The notes beneath the pieces were generated by a model. That model worked only from the letters and a program-made list of their open reading frames with translations, searched no databases and was not told where the DNA came from. Shown here piece after piece: positions 63,836-64,000 of a stretch of DNA of 64,000 bases. Both the position numbers and the translations under genes were made by a program. Position 1 is the stretch's first letter. Each line of letters begins with the position of its first letter. Origin of the DNA: Actinomadura montaniterrae (lineage in GTDB: Bacteria > Actinomycetota > Actinomycetes > Streptosporangiales > Streptosporangiaceae); contig NZ_WBMR01000017.1 of assembly GCF_008923365.1 (NCBI RefSeq), positions 1 to 64,000 on the forward strand, written 5' to 3'.

Positions 63836-64000
63836 AGGGGTCCGAATACGCTCGGCTACAGCGCAGCGGTGATCCGATGCCAATTACCGGCGGTCAGGTA
63901 TGCGTCATATTAACGTTGCGCCACCACGAAGGTCGCAGCCGGCGGAACGTCTCAAAAGGACTCCTAATGCTGTCAAGCAGTCGGCCATCGCAGCCTCGGC

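Noticed and set aside
1..64000. tRNA, rRNA and attachment sites
   Set aside because: No cloverleaf-like or rRNA-like segment was recognised by eye; direct repeats flanking the secretion cluster were not found. A covariance search would be decisive.

Overview
The window is high-GC DNA, with dense codon-position GC bias, GTG and TTG starts next to GGAGG-type ribosome sites, and a typical actinomycete gene set: conservon operons, WhiG/SigB-like sigma factors, MoxR-DUF58-transglutaminase operons and DUF6668/SCO6880-type transfer genes. It most likely comes from a filamentous actinomycete (Streptomycetales or Streptosporangiales). The taxonomic placement is an inference.

Layout. (1) 1-4.2 kb: a four-gene conservon on the minus strand (sensor ATPase, roadblock, DUF742, small GTPase). 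The GTPase end is spliced onto a relic of an FMN-binding regulator. (2) 4.4-6.3 kb: a LysR regulator divergent from an allantoinase-like polysaccharide deacetylase. (3) 6.5-22.6 kb: a cell-surface island. It holds two paralogous membrane-anchored propeller proteins separated by two pseudogenes (histidine kinase, AraC regulator); a protein joining a TadZ-like N-terminal domain to a membrane helix and an FN3 domain; a MoxR/DUF58/transglutaminase-like operon whose transglutaminase domain has lost Cys and His; another propeller; a small secreted protein; and a beta-helix lipoprotein. (4) 22.7-29.6 kb: a sigma factor with a hydrolase-LOG fusion, an OmpR-type regulator, a single-domain receiver and a large membrane histidine kinase.

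(5) 29.9-54.3 kb: a type IV secretion/conjugation-like cluster. It encodes a coupling protein (VirD4/TraG), a TadZ/ParA-like ATPase, a VirB11/CpaF-like protein without a P-loop, two DUF6668-like proteins with an altered P-loop, a VirB2-like pilin, two VirB6-like membrane proteins, a pilin-domain fusion, an SCO6880-like protein, a VirB4 ATPase, an NTF2-like lipoprotein and a VirB1-like two-domain cell-wall hydrolase. No relaxase is visible. The cluster is split by about 8 kb (36.5-44 kb) holding a VirB4 relic, a collapsed integrase cassette, an intact lipoprotein/OmpA pair, an inverted relic of that pair, a PhzF pseudogene, a TetR relic and an IS5-type relic. (6) 54.7-58.8 kb: an ECF sigma factor and its CU044_5270-like partner, both broken; a second VirB11-like relic; a transposase relic; an 884-bp IS with matching ends and a TAA target duplication; then a non-coding stretch with an unusually dense set of perfect palindromes. 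(7) 58.8-63.8 kb: a lipoprotein, a second conservon in which a GAF protein takes the place of the GTPase, and a MerR regulator divergent from a monooxygenase behind a 19-bp-spacer promoter.

How they may work together. The secretion cluster supplies ATPases (VirB4, VirD4, TadZ-like), a membrane channel (VirB6-like), pilin-like subunits and a wall-opening enzyme. The TadZ-like N-terminal domain recurs 21 kb away on a membrane/FN3 protein, which hints at a link between the surface island and the secretion machine. Decayed second copies of VirB4, VirB11-like, DUF6668-neighbouring and OmpA genes suggest repeated duplication and loss around this locus.
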